Shown here one piece after another: positions 33,496 to 42,529 of a DNA stretch of 64,000 bases. Every line of letters begins with the position of its first letter. The stretch's first letter is position 1. A program made the translations under genes and the position numbers. The DNA is from Ignavibacteria bacterium (GTDB lineage Bacteria; Bacteroidota; Ignavibacteria; SZUA-365), in assembly GCA_016720835.1 (NCBI GenBank), contig JADKJW010000001.1, positions 310,001-374,000 on the forward strand, written 5' to 3'. The notes under the pieces were generated by a model. The model was not told where the DNA came from and searched no databases. It saw only the letters and a list, made by a program, of their open reading frames with translations.

Positions 33496-36051
33496 CTAGT
33501 CCGGCACGCTCTCCGTGGCGCCTTCTCGCTTGCTTTGCCAGACCGCCCAGGTGATGGCGATGGCGCAGATGAGCGCGGCGAGACCGCCGATGACGCGCAG
33601 CGCCCACAGGGAGTCGGGCGTGCCGCCCTGCGGCGCGATGGTGTTGAAGTTCAGCACGAGGCCGAGGGCGAGCAGGCTCACCATGTTCATCACCTTGATG
33701 AGCGGATTGATGGCCGGACCCGCGGTATCCTTCAGCGGATCGCCCACGGTGTCGCCGGTCACGGCGGCCTTGTGCGCTTCCGAGCCCTTGCCGCCGTAGA
33801 CGCCGTCCTCGATCATCTTCTTCGCGTTGTCCCAGGCGCCGCCGGCGTTGGACATGAACACGGCAAGGAGCTGCCCGACGAGAATCATGCCGGCGAGAAA
33901 ACCGCCGAGCGCGTACGGGCCGAGGAGGAAGCCCACCATGAGCGGAGCGGCGATGGCGAGGAATCCGGGGCCGATGAGTTCCTTCTGCGCGGTGTTCGTG
34001 CAGATGTCCACCACGCGCCCGTAATCCGGCTTCTTCGTGCCCGCCCAGATCTCGGTGTCGCGGAATTGCTCGCGGCATTCCTTCACGATCCACGAGGCCG
34101 CGCGACCCACCGCGCGGATCAGCATGCTGCTGAACAGAAACGGCACGGCGCCGCCGATCAGGAAGCCCACGAACACGAGCGGATCGGCCACCGTGAGTTT
34201 GCCCGCCACGGCGAGATACTGATCCACCGTCATCAGGCGGATGTTGTCCTCGCTGCCGACGGCGATCACGGCGATGAAGCTCGCGAACAGCGACAACGCG
34301 GCGATCACCGCCGAGCCGATCGCGATGCCCTTGGTCTCGGCCTTCGTGGTGTTGCCCACCGCGTCGAGGTCGGCCAGGATCTGCCGCGCGCGGTTGTAGC
34401 TGCCGGGATTCTCGCGCTCCATCTCCATGGGTTCATACCCCATCTCACCGATGCCGTTTGCATTGTCGGCCACGGGGCCGAACACGTCCATCGAAATCGT
34501 GTTGCCCGTCAGCGTCAGCATGCCGATGCCCGTCATCGCGATGCCGTAGGCGATGAAGAGCGGCGGCGTTCCCGCGTAGACGAGCGTGGACACGAGGATG
34601 GACGCCGCGATGAGCACGATGGTCGCCACGGTGCTCTCGTAGCCGACGGCGAAGCCCTGGATGATGTTGGTGGCATGTCCCGTGGTGCACGCTTTCGCGA
34701 GGCTCTTCACGGGGGCGTGACTGGTGTGCGTGAAATAGCTCGTCACCTTGTTGAGTCCCACCGCGAGAAACACGCCCACGAGGCATGTGAACGCGGGACG
34801 CAGATCCAGCCCCGCCATTCCGAAATTCGCCCACGACGGCAGCGCCGCGGGGATACCGCCGGGAAATCCCGCGGCGGCCATCGGGTTCGCGAGGAAATAC
34901 GCCGGGTCGAAACGGAGGTAGAACCACCCGAGCAGGAAGAAGCCCGCCACGCTCAAAAAGGAGCCGATCCAGAAGCCGCGGTGCACGGACTTCAGCGCGC
35001 TGTCGGAGCTGTCCTTCGATCCGGCGCGCACGGTGTAGGTGCTGATGATGGAACCGAGCACGCCGATGCCGCGCACGAGCAGCGGGAAGATCACGCCCTT
35101 GTGCCCGAAGGTGGCCATGCCGAGAATCATCGCCGCGACGATCGTCACTTCGTAGCTCTCGAAAATGTCCGCGGCCATGCCGGCGCAGTCGCCCACGTTG
35201 TCGCCCACGTTGTCGGCGATCGTCGCCGCGTTGCGGGGATCGTCCTCGGGGATGTCCTGTTCGATCTTGCCGACCAGATCGGCGCCGACGTCGGCCGCCT
35301 TCGTGTAGATGCCTCCGCCCACGCGCATGAACAGCGCCAGCAGCGTGCCGCCGAAACCGAAGCCGAGCAGCGCCTCGTAGGCCTGTTCGCCGAACATCAG
35401 GAAAATGATGGTGCCGCCCAGCAGGCCGAGTCCGTCGGTGAGCATGCCGGTCACGGTGCCGGTGCGGTAGCCGAGCTGCATCGCCTCGCCGTAGCTGCGC
35501 GTGGCGGCCGCCGCGACGCGGAGGTTGCCGGTTGTGGCCAGGCGCATGCCGACGAAACCGACGGTCCAGCTGAACAGCGCCCCCACGAGAAAGGACCCCG
35601 CCCTGCCCCATCGGAAGGCCTCGATGCTTCCGGTGTACGTGACGAAGAGCAGCACGGCGATGATACCGATCAATGGACCGATGCGCCGGAATTGCGCTCC
35701 GAGATACGCGTCGGAACCTTCGCGGATGGCCGCGGCGACGTCCTGCATCTTGGTCGTGCCCCGGTCGGCGCGCTTCACCTGCCCGACAAGCAGCAGCGCG
35801 TAGAGGAGTCCCGCCACGGCGATGCCCAGTACCGCGAGCAACGCGTACACCTCCATCGCTTCGTACTTCGGATCGGAGAACAGGGAAAATGGAACGAAGG
35901 ATCCCGATTCATGAGCGACTGCCGGCACACTCGACAGCGTCTGTCCGACGCCCGGTTGCCACAGGTACGCCGCCCCGAACAGCAGCATCATGAACACGAG
36001 ATACGAGCGCCGCGCGCGACGCGAACGAAGAAAGGTGCGGAGTGTTTTCAT
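33496..36051 (-). CDS. hppA: Membrane-bound pyrophosphatase, K+-independent H+-pumping type
   Basis: 851 residues with about 16 membrane helices. The enzyme couples PPi hydrolysis to ion export at the inner membrane. The catalytic loop DVGADLVGKIEQDIPEDDPRNAATIADNVGDNVGDCAGMAADIFESYE (DVGADLVGK and the DxxxD motifs) is intact. The GNTTKA sequence in DAVGNTTKAETKG carries Lys where K+-dependent enzymes carry Ala, which indicates a K+-independent proton pump. It is longer than most bacterial forms (650-700), through an N-terminal extension with a periplasmic segment and enlarged loops. It appears monocistronic. Confidence 0.95.
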   Translation of the reverse strand: MKTLRTFLRSRRARRSYLVFMMLLFGAAYLWQPGVGQTLSSVPAVAHESGSFVPFSLFSDPKYEAMEVYALLAVLGIAVAGLLYALLLVGQVKRADRGTTKMQDVAAAIREGSDAYLGAQFRRIGPLIGIIAVLLFVTYTGSIEAFRWGRAGSFLVGALFSWTVGFVGMRLATTGNLRVAAAATRSYGEAMQLGYRTGTVTGMLTDGLGLLGGTIIFLMFGEQAYEALLGFGFGGTLLALFMRVGGGIYTKAADVGADLVGKIEQDIPEDDPRNAATIADNVGDNVGDCAGMAADIFESYEVTIVAAMILGMATFGHKGVIFPLLVRGIGVLGSIISTYTVRAGSKDSSDSALKSVHRGFWIGSFLSVAGFFLLGWFYLRFDPAYFLANPMAAAGFPGGIPAALPSWANFGMAGLDLRPAFTCLVGVFLAVGLNKVTSYFTHTSHAPVKSLAKACTTGHATNIIQGFAVGYESTVATIVLIAASILVSTLVYAGTPPLFIAYGIAMTGIGMLTLTGNTISMDVFGPVADNANGIGEMGYEPMEMERENPGSYNRARQILADLDAVGNTTKAETKGIAIGSAVIAALSLFASFIAVIAVGSEDNIRLMTVDQYLAVAGKLTVADPLVFVGFLIGGAVPFLFSSMLIRAVGRAASWIVKECREQFRDTEIWAGTKKPDYGRVVDICTNTAQKELIGPGFLAIAAPLMVGFLLGPYALGGFLAGMILVGQLLAVFMSNAGGAWDNAKKMIEDGVYGGKGSEAHKAAVTGDTVGDPLKDTAGPAINPLIKVMNMVSLLALGLVLNFNTIAPQGGTPDSLWALRVIGGLAALICAIAITWAVWQSKREGATESVPD

Positions 36052-36143
36052 GGAGTATCAGGTACTGACAGTGTTCTCGATGCGTTGCGTCGGCTTGTGG
36101 TTCTGGCGACTCTGGGTACAGGATGCGAGATGGGCGATGAGAG

Positions 36144-36178
36144 ATTCTGAATTCTGAATTCTGAATTCTGAATTCTGG
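36144..36178. repeat. 7-bp tandem repeat (ATTCTGA)
   Basis: Five copies of ATTCTGA run through 36144-36178 between the 36189-36962 gene and hppA. It has no coding potential and is probably slippage-generated. Confidence 0.8.
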
Positions 36179-36188
36179 ATTCCTGTCC

Positions 36189-36962
36189 TCAGGAGATCAG
36201 GCTTTCCGACGCCGATCTCCACCATTGCGCGTGCTGCACTTCCAATTCCCGTCTTTCCGGGAAGGGGAAAAAGAGCATTCCGTCGCTCCCGCCGAGGAAG
36301 AAGCCGCGGCGGATGGTTCTGAAGAATCCCCGGTGCCGCGGCGAGCGCGCGACGGTCTTCGAGGTCTTCTCTCCTCCGCGCTCGAGGTCGTTGAGGCAAT
36401 CGACGATGTGCAGCGGATCGGGATACGGCAGGTAGCCCGCGAGCATGCCCGCTTCGTCGCGGTCCAGCAGCATGTCCACGAACAGGAGTTTGGGGACGTT
36501 GATGGCGTTCTCCGGATCCGTCATGAAACGCAGGAAGGCCTTCGGCGGCAGTGCCGACACGACGAGCGGCGACACGGGACAGAGCTCGCCGTACAGGTTC
36601 GGGCCGAAGCCCTCCTCTTTCTCGTTGTACGCCGCGGGTTCGAGCGCCATGACGCGTCCGTCCGCCGTGCAGAGGTACAGGTGCTTGAAGAGGGACAGGT
36701 CGAGATGCTCGAGCACGCGGTAGATCGAGATGTACTTCGAGCGCTTCGGGGAGCCGTCCACATGCGGCACGCAGCGATGCGCGATGTCGTGCATGCGGAA
36801 GTGCGGGCTGCCGAGGGGCGGATCGATTTCGAAGAAGAGCACGTTGCCGCGCGTGTTCTTCTTCGTCCCGACGGCCATGTAACGCCCGAAGGCCTCCGGC
36901 TCGAGATGCGACGCGACGAGAGCCTCGAAGCGGTAGCAGAGTACGTAGTAGTGGATTTTCAT
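36189..36962 (-). CDS. Hypothetical protein, cytoplasmic, family not recognised
   Basis: 257 residues from the ATG at 36962 (MKIHYYVLCYRFEALVASHL). No signal peptide or membrane helix. The first 90 residues are beta-rich with YMAVGTKKNTRGNVLFFEID; the middle holds LCTADGRVMALEPAAYNEKEEG and a Pro-rich CPVSPLVVSALPP; the C-terminal third is basic (SKTVARSPRHRGFFRTIRRGFFLGG). Codon use looks like its neighbours, so it is a real gene. No function can be assigned. Confidence 0.7.
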   Translation of the reverse strand: MKIHYYVLCYRFEALVASHLEPEAFGRYMAVGTKKNTRGNVLFFEIDPPLGSPHFRMHDIAHRCVPHVDGSPKRSKYISIYRVLEHLDLSLFKHLYLCTADGRVMALEPAAYNEKEEGFGPNLYGELCPVSPLVVSALPPKAFLRFMTDPENAINVPKLLFVDMLLDRDEAGMLAGYLPYPDPLHIVDCLNDLERGGEKTSKTVARSPRHRGFFRTIRRGFFLGGSDGMLFFPFPERRELEVQHAQWWRSASESLIS

Positions 36963-37109
36963 GGTGCCTCCTGTGCGCATTGCGCTGGTGGCTGGTGGGA
37001 GGTGCGTGGCGCGGCAGGAAAGCGGACTCTATTTATCCGACTTCCCCATCCGCAATGACCCAAACTCGCGAATCGAGAAACAATTCGCAAATCGCGGCGG
37101 GACGGGGGC

Positions 37110-37269
37110 GGGGGATTGGGGGATTGGGGGATTGGGGAATTGCAGCGAGCCGACGCGGGGATGCGGAGACGCGGGGATGCGGAGATGCGGGGATGCGGAG
37201 ATGCGGGGATGCGGAGATGCGGGGATGCGGAGACGCGGGGATGCGGAGATGCGGAGATGCGGAGATGCC
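37110..37269. repeat. G-rich minisatellites: 8-bp GGGGATTG and 16-bp GGGGATGCGGAGATGC units
   Basis: Two blocks lie in a 400-nt gap with no gene. 37110-37140 holds four GGGGATTG-like units. 37153-37269 holds about seven units built from GGGGATGC and GGAGATGC or GGAGACGC. The plus strand has regularly spaced runs of four G, so it could form a G-quadruplex. The rest of 36963-37366 shows nothing recognisable. Confidence 0.85.
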
Positions 37270-37366
37270 ATGGCCGTACGGGCGCACGGCGTGCGCCCGG
37301 TGGAAAAATCCGATTCAGGCAATGAAGCTGCGGATCTTGCCTTCTGCACCATCAGCCCTTCGAAAT

Positions 37367-37756
37367 CTATTCCGCCTTCTCCCCAGGATCTCCTCCGCCC
37401 GCTCGCTCGTACTGCACCTTCACCAGCGGGCTGAGCACCCCCTCCCCGGGATGCGCCGGATGCGCGATCGCGTCCGGGAGATGCTTCCTGACGTTGCGGA
37501 TATGGATGCGCCGAAGGAGCAGCCGGTCCAACACCACGATGAGGATCACACCTCCGAACAGGTAGATCCAGAACGTCATCGATCTGGACGCGAAGCTGAT
37601 TTCCGACGGTTTCTCCATCGCAGCGAGCAGGACAGGAAAGGTCCACAGACCACGTCGCATCCTTGATTTGCTCGCCTTCTCCGCCTGTGCCCAGAGCCGC
37701 TCGCGTTCGTCCTGCGGCCGGTCTTCGAGTTCGGGGATGTCGTCCGGTACTTTCAT
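37367..37756 (-). CDS. Small membrane protein with ELxDRxxxERERLW N-terminal motif
   Basis: 129 residues from the ATG at 37756. The N-terminus MKVPDDIPELEDRPQDERERLW is nearly repeated by the protein at 46231-46551 (MKIPKDLPELWDRTPEERERLW). Two hydrophobic stretches follow (about 36-50 and 60-80), then a basic segment LLLRRIHIRNVRKHLPDAI and a charged tail. No known domain is recognised. It is a two-member family in this window, probably an inner-membrane protein. Confidence 0.65.
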   Translation of the reverse strand: MKVPDDIPELEDRPQDERERLWAQAEKASKSRMRRGLWTFPVLLAAMEKPSEISFASRSMTFWIYLFGGVILIVVLDRLLLRRIHIRNVRKHLPDAIAHPAHPGEGVLSPLVKVQYERAGGGDPGEKAE

Positions 37757-37901
37757 GCAAGCCGTCCATATTGGACAAGTTTCAACACACGGAATCACAC
37801 GGGCAAATCAGGTTCTTCAACCCACACGACGACACCTGCTCCTCTTACTCCCTACTCCCCACTCCCCACTCAGCATTCTAACCCGGATCTCAAAACAGGT
37901 T

Positions 37902-38276
37902 TCACTTCTTCTTCCGATACTTCACCCCCGCCATGCCCTCGAAATGCGCGTCCTGCGTCCACAGCATGGCGCCGCGGGCGCGCGCGATGGCGACGATCAT
38001 GCTGTCGGCCATGGGGAGACGCTCGGCGGCGCTGATGCGGGCGGCGCTCTCGGCGATTACGGCATCCACGTCGACCACCGTGCCCTGTTGCATGAGCGAG
38101 ACGGCCTGCACGGCGTCGTCCTCGCCGCGCTGTTGGAGCACGCGCTTGAACACTTCGTAGATGCAGATGGCCGGTACCAGGAGTTCCTCGACATTCTCGA
38201 TCGCGGGGGCGAAGAAGGAGGCGGCGGGACCATCGGCGAAGTACTCGAGCCAGGCGCTCGAATCCACCGCGTTCAC
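37902..38276 (-). CDS. vapC: VapC-type PIN-domain toxin
   Basis: 124 residues. The PIN-domain acidic residues are in place: Asp5 in AVDSSAWLEYF, Glu41 in ICIYEVFKRVL, Asp91 in PMADSMIVAIAR and Asp108 in WTQDAHFEG. VapC toxins cut specific RNAs. It overlaps the antitoxin gene by 4 nt. The C-terminus is basic (KYRKKK). Confidence 0.92.
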   Translation of the reverse strand: MNAVDSSAWLEYFADGPAASFFAPAIENVEELLVPAICIYEVFKRVLQQRGEDDAVQAVSLMQQGTVVDVDAVIAESAARISAAERLPMADSMIVAIARARGAMLWTQDAHFEGMAGVKYRKKK

Positions 38277-38479
38277 GGGCGGTCCGCCTCTCGCGGCACG
38301 TCGGTGCGGATGCCCTTCAGGAACCCGCGCATCTTCTTCATGTCGCGCACGGGAACCAGCTCGATCCGGTCCTCGCGCACGAACACCTGGAAGCGCTGCC
38401 CCGGCTCGAGCACCATCTGCTCGCGCACGGATTTGGGGATGACCATCTGATATTTCGAGGAAAGCGTCACTGAGTCCAC
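38273..38479 (-). CDS. vapB: AbrB/SpoVT-type antitoxin (VapB-like)
   Basis: 68 residues from a GTG at 38479 with AGGAGG six bases upstream. The swapped-hairpin domain reads TLSSKYQMVIPKSVREQMVLEPGQRFQVFV. The C-terminal part, rich in Lys/Arg and Asp, would bind the PIN toxin. It is the first gene of the pair. Confidence 0.92.
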   Translation of the reverse strand: MDSVTLSSKYQMVIPKSVREQMVLEPGQRFQVFVREDRIELVPVRDMKKMRGFLKGIRTDVPREADRP

Positions 38480-38489
38480 GGAAGGCCTC

Positions 38490-38538
38490 CTTGCAATATT
38501 CTTACCTGCAAGATATCGTTCTCATGTTTGTAAGTCAA
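38490..38538 (-). promoter_or_regulatory. vapBC promoter and candidate operator
   Basis: On the minus strand TTGA (38538-38535) lies 19 nt from TATCTTGC (38515-38508), a fair Bacteroidota-type match. The inverted repeat CTTGCA-N11-TGCAAG (38490-38512) overlaps the -7 element and lies 11 nt before the GTG start, fitting autoregulation by VapB. Confidence 0.5.
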
Positions 38539-38671
38539 GAGATGATCGATGGCCTTCAGGAAGAGATTGTCCACGAAACACACGAAGCACACGAAACAGG
38601 GGTGTTTTAAAAACGGGGACCGATCGCTTCCTTTCATCCTTCATCATTCATCATTCATCATTCATCCTTCC

Positions 38672-39976
38672 TTAGAATCGCAGAATCACCGCAAACAGCA
38701 CGCGGAGATTGGCTACCGGTGTGGTCTCCGTGATCACGCCGTTCGCGTCGCGAAGCAGTTTCCCGCCGGCATCCTTTGCGGCATATGCGGCGGACGTGTA
38801 CTCCGTCTCGAGGGCCAGACTCGTTTTGCCTGAGGTGTAGACGACCCTCGGGGAGACACGCCACATGGATTGGATGTCGGGTCCACGCACGGTCGCGTCC
38901 GTGCCGTTCACCTTGTTCGAATAGAAGGCGATCGGATCGTCGGCACCGAGATTCTTCGTGTATCCGCCCCAGAGGGCGAATTGCACGGACGCGCCGGTGA
39001 GGATGAATTCCGACCAGAGCGACAGCGTCTTGAGAGGTGCGTACGCGACGGCGTTCGTGGCCGAATCGGTAATGGACGATACCGCGTAGCCGCCCAGCAT
39101 GGTCAGATCGAACACGTTCTGTCCGTACAGCCCCTGCACTTTGAATGCGTAGTCCGCCGTGCGCCACAACGCGAAGGCCGTGGCGGTCATGCCACCCACG
39201 GTCTCGTCCGCCACGAATTTTGATGTCCCCTTCTCCGTCTGCAGGAGGGGCCGCAGGGCGGAGTAGCCGCCGCCGGCGCCGGCCAGGAACTCGCGTTTCG
39301 TCTCGGCGTTCCTGTCCTCCACCTGAAGCAGCGCGTGCACGGACGGCAGGGCGGCATTGCGCAGCGACGCCGAACCGCCCGGACTCGCGAAATCACGCTG
39401 CGAAGCGGCGACCGCCGTGAACGACACCGCATCCGCCTTGTACGTGAACCGGATCTGCGGATTGCGGGAGAACGGCTGGAACGGCGCGCCGGTGTTGAAG
39501 GATATCACATCCGAGAAGCAGCGCGGAATGAACAGCGCGTGCCAGTACTGCCCGAGCAGCAGCTCCGTGTTGGCCCATTTCATTCTCGCGTACGCGTGAC
39601 GGAGCCGGAAGCCGTTCGCGTCGACGAAGGCGGCATTCTCGTTTCCGAAGAAATCGGCCTCGATCACGCCGCTCACCGCCGCGCCGAACGCGTCCGGCGC
39701 GGTAATCGAGCCGGTGAGACGCGTCTGTATCGAAAGGAAATTGAAGCTGGATGCGGCGTTGATGTCCTTGCCGTTCGCGTCGGGATTTTCCGCCGCGGGA
39801 TAGAGCAGGAAATGCCCCTCGCGGATGTTGACGGTCTGCCTCGTGTCGAAGAAGAAATCGCTCTTCACAAAACCCGAGAACGCGATGCCGAAGTTTTTGT
39901 TCTGATCCTGGGCGATGAGATGCGCGTTCGTGGAAAGGAGAATGAGAACAACGGCTGCTGCATGTACGGTTTTCAT
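38672..39976 (-). CDS. Outer-membrane beta-barrel protein next to actP
   Basis: 434 residues from the ATG at 39976, with GGAG upstream. A signal peptide ends at HLIAQD; the mature protein is made of amphipathic strands and ends in LFAVILRF, the aromatic C-terminus of outer-membrane barrels. The pattern (FSGFVKSDFFFDTRQT, RLRHAYARMKW, LLLGQYWHALF) is typical of Bacteroidota porin-like proteins. It lies 11 nt past actP and is probably co-transcribed, so it may be the outer-membrane route for acetate; that is inference. Confidence 0.75.
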   Translation of the reverse strand: MKTVHAAAVVLILLSTNAHLIAQDQNKNFGIAFSGFVKSDFFFDTRQTVNIREGHFLLYPAAENPDANGKDINAASSFNFLSIQTRLTGSITAPDAFGAAVSGVIEADFFGNENAAFVDANGFRLRHAYARMKWANTELLLGQYWHALFIPRCFSDVISFNTGAPFQPFSRNPQIRFTYKADAVSFTAVAASQRDFASPGGSASLRNAALPSVHALLQVEDRNAETKREFLAGAGGGYSALRPLLQTEKGTSKFVADETVGGMTATAFALWRTADYAFKVQGLYGQNVFDLTMLGGYAVSSITDSATNAVAYAPLKTLSLWSEFILTGASVQFALWGGYTKNLGADDPIAFYSNKVNGTDATVRGPDIQSMWRVSPRVVYTSGKTSLALETEYTSAAYAAKDAGGKLLRDANGVITETTPVANLRVLFAVILRF

Positions 39977-39987
39977 GGTGGACACTC

Positions 39988-41535
39988 CTACTCCGCGCCA
40001 ATGCCAAGGTAGGTGCGAAGTTTTTCATCCTCGAATTTGTCGCGCGCCTCCGGTTCATCCGTGAAGTATGACACAAGGATGCCGGCGAGGAAGGAGGCAA
40101 ACATGGAAAAGAGCGCCGGATTTTTCAGCGGAAATATCGCTTTCTCGTTATGGAAGATATCCACCCACACCGTTGGACTGAGAATGATGAGTATGACAGC
40201 AAGAGACGCCCCCGTGACGATGCTTGCGACAGCCCCCTTTGTGGTGAACTTCTTCCAAAGAATGGAAAGCAGCAGGGAAGGAAAATTTGCGCTCGCGGCA
40301 ATCGCAAACGCAAGCCCCACCGTGAACGCGACATTCTGTCCTTTGAAAGACAGCCCGAGAAGAATGGCCAGAATTCCGATGCAGAGCGTGGCGATTTTTG
40401 CGACACGCACTTCACCGGCTTCATCGGCCTTGCCGTTCTTGAACACATTGACATACAAATCGTGCGATAATGTCGATGCGCCCGAAAGCGTCAGGCCTGC
40501 GACCACGGCCAGGATCGTGGCAAACGCAACAGCGGCGATGAAGCCCAGGAAGAACTGGCCTCCCACTGCTTCCGAGAGGAGAAGAGCCGCCATGTTTCCG
40601 CCCTTGTCAATGCTGCTGATCGCGTCTTGACCGACGAGCACCATGGCGCCGAATCCGATGACAAACGTGAGAATGTAGAAATACCCGATGAATCCCGTCG
40701 CCACGAAGACCGACTTCCTTGCCTGCTTCGCGTCCGGAACGGTAAAGAAGCGCATCAGAATATGCGGCAAACCCGCCGTACCAAGGATCAGCGCAATTCC
40801 AAGGGAAATCGCATCCCAGGGATTGGTGACGAATCCGCCGGGCGAGAGAACGGCGTCCGTGTACTTCTCCGCGGCCTGGCTGAACAGCTCTATGGGGTTG
40901 AAGTGGAAATGCGAGAGCGTGATGATGACAAGGAATGAAGCCCCGCCCAACAACAGCACCGCTTTGATGATCTGTACCCACGTTGTCGCAAGCATCCCGC
41001 CGAACAAGACGTAGGCAATCATCACGACGCCGACGATGATCACCGCCAGCTCGTACGGCAGTCCAAAAAGAGTTTTAATGAGCGAGCCCGCGCCAACCAT
41101 CTGGGCGATGAGGTAGAACACGATTGTCATGAGCGATCCGACCGATGACGCGATTCTGACCGGCTTTTGTCTCAGACGGAAGGCGACCACATCGGCAAAG
41201 GTAAACTTCCCGAGATTGCGCAGCGGTTCCGCGATGAGGAACATGACGAGGGGCCAGCCCACAAGAAAACCGATGGAGTAGATCAGTCCATCGTACCCTT
41301 TGAGTGCCACCATGCCGGCGATGCCAAGGAAGGACGCGGCGCTCATGTAATCGCCGGCAAGAGCCAAGCCGTTTTGAAAACCCGAAATGCTCCTGTCGGC
41401 AGCGTAAAATTCCGAAGTGGTTTTTGTCCGTTTCGCGGCCCAATATGTTATCCCTAACGTAATGACCACAAAAACGAAGAAAATGAGAATGGAGGCGAGG
41501 TTCGCCTGTCCAAGAGATGTTTGAAAGGTTTCCAC
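39988..41535 (-). CDS. actP: Cation/acetate symporter ActP (SSS family)
   Basis: 515 residues from a GTG at 41535, preceded by AAGGAT; upstream in-frame codons overlap the DUF485 gene and are not needed. It has 13 or so membrane helices of the sodium/solute symporter fold, with [34 protein letters not shown] at the N-terminus and [25 protein letters not shown] and [15 protein letters not shown] further on, all typical of ActP. It imports acetate and other short carboxylates with a cation. The DUF485 partner lies just upstream and a DUF294 signalling protein is divergent. Confidence 0.93.
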   Translation of the reverse strand: METFQTSLGQANLASILIFFVFVVITLGITYWAAKRTKTTSEFYAADRSISGFQNGLALAGDYMSAASFLGIAGMVALKGYDGLIYSIGFLVGWPLVMFLIAEPLRNLGKFTFADVVAFRLRQKPVRIASSVGSLMTIVFYLIAQMVGAGSLIKTLFGLPYELAVIIVGVVMIAYVLFGGMLATTWVQIIKAVLLLGGASFLVIITLSHFHFNPIELFSQAAEKYTDAVLSPGGFVTNPWDAISLGIALILGTAGLPHILMRFFTVPDAKQARKSVFVATGFIGYFYILTFVIGFGAMVLVGQDAISSIDKGGNMAALLLSEAVGGQFFLGFIAAVAFATILAVVAGLTLSGASTLSHDLYVNVFKNGKADEAGEVRVAKIATLCIGILAILLGLSFKGQNVAFTVGLAFAIAASANFPSLLLSILWKKFTTKGAVASIVTGASLAVILIILSPTVWVDIFHNEKAIFPLKNPALFSMFASFLAGILVSYFTDEPEARDKFEDEKLRTYLGIGAE

Positions 41536-41570
41536 GTGAATAATCCTTATCTGGCGTGGGGAGGGTGCTG

Positions 41571-41885
41571 TTACTTGTTCAGAAGCCGGTTTCTCAACGC
41601 GCGGACACTCGTATCGTAGCTGCTGTTCGCCCAGCGCGTGTACAGGCCGGTCAGCAGCCACGCAAAAATGATGATCCCGATTCCGATGGGAAGGCCCAGC
41701 GTCAGATGCTCGCCGATTTTCGTCGACAACGCCTCTTTGTTGAATGCGATCGTGAGGATGAATCCGAAATACACGAACAGCATGATGGCCGTGAGTACCA
41801 ATGAAACCGATACCCGTTTCCGGACGAGCGATTTAAACTCCTTCGATTCCAGGATTGCGCGGACATCTTCGTGGGTGATACTCAT
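41571..41885 (-). CDS. yjcH: DUF485 (YjcH-like) membrane protein, ActP partner
   Basis: 104 residues with two membrane helices (about 27-48 and 62-84). The motif [25 protein letters not shown] and the [24 protein letters not shown] segment match DUF485. Genes of this family almost always precede actP and are thought to be accessory to it. It is 35 nt upstream of the actP start. Confidence 0.9.
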   Translation of the reverse strand: MSITHEDVRAILESKEFKSLVRKRVSVSLVLTAIMLFVYFGFILTIAFNKEALSTKIGEHLTLGLPIGIGIIIFAWLLTGLYTRWANSSYDTSVRALRNRLLNK

Positions 41886-42529
41886 GGTGCTACCTTCTCT
41901 GCAGTGGTGAATGGACAGGCATGTTCAACCATTCCGTACCCTGCGAGGGTCGTGAATGCTATTATCGGACACTATGATCCTTTTATTGCCGACCTCGCGG
42001 CCCGGCGCACCGCTCCAAGCCTCCGCGACGGGAGGATGCATCGATGTCATGATTTCCTGGTGGCCAGGGAGGTGCGGCAATCGCGGGTCCTGTGTAATGG
42101 ACGGTGGTGCGAGCGGTGCGTGCGTTCGACAATCAATCGACGGAAGCGTTGTAAAGGGGGGCAATCTGCGATGCGGCTGGCGGCCTTGTACGCGCGGTGG
42201 CGCGGCCGGATGCATCAGCGGAATACTGTCAACTTAACCGTTTCGGCGCACTGTCGCAAGATGAACCATGTCCGCGGCGCCGGAGCACTCCCACGCTGCG
42301 ACGCACAAATGACAGGCATTGTCCGGTTTTCCCGGTTTCCCGGTTGGAACCTCGGGCTGCTTCACGGACGCAACACGGCACGCGCATCGGGTGGGCGAGA
42401 TTCCTGTGAAGGGCAGGAAACGTGTATTCATCGAGAATAAGAGGTATTTTGCTCATAATCGCAGCGGATGCAAACGCGCGCGGTGAGACCGGGCGCTCTG
42501 AATCTTCACAGAAGACGGGATCGTGCGAG
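41886..42529. other. Divergent control region between actP operon and DUF294 operon
   Basis: A 644-nt gap between genes pointing away from each other, unusually long for this window. Weak open frames are present but their translations are Arg/Cys-rich and unlike any family. No clear -33/-7 pair, sigma-54 site or CRP-like palindrome was found. It should hold the promoters of both operons. Confidence 0.4.

Noticed and set aside
37153..37269. CRISPR or coding repeat
   Set aside because: The unit is 16 bp without unique spacers; the frames through it read only repetitive residues and lack a family match.
41871..42440. A 189-codon plus-strand gene between yjcH and the phosphoesterase gene
   Set aside because: Arg/Cys-rich composition, overlap with the yjcH start region and no recognisable pattern; treated as control region.
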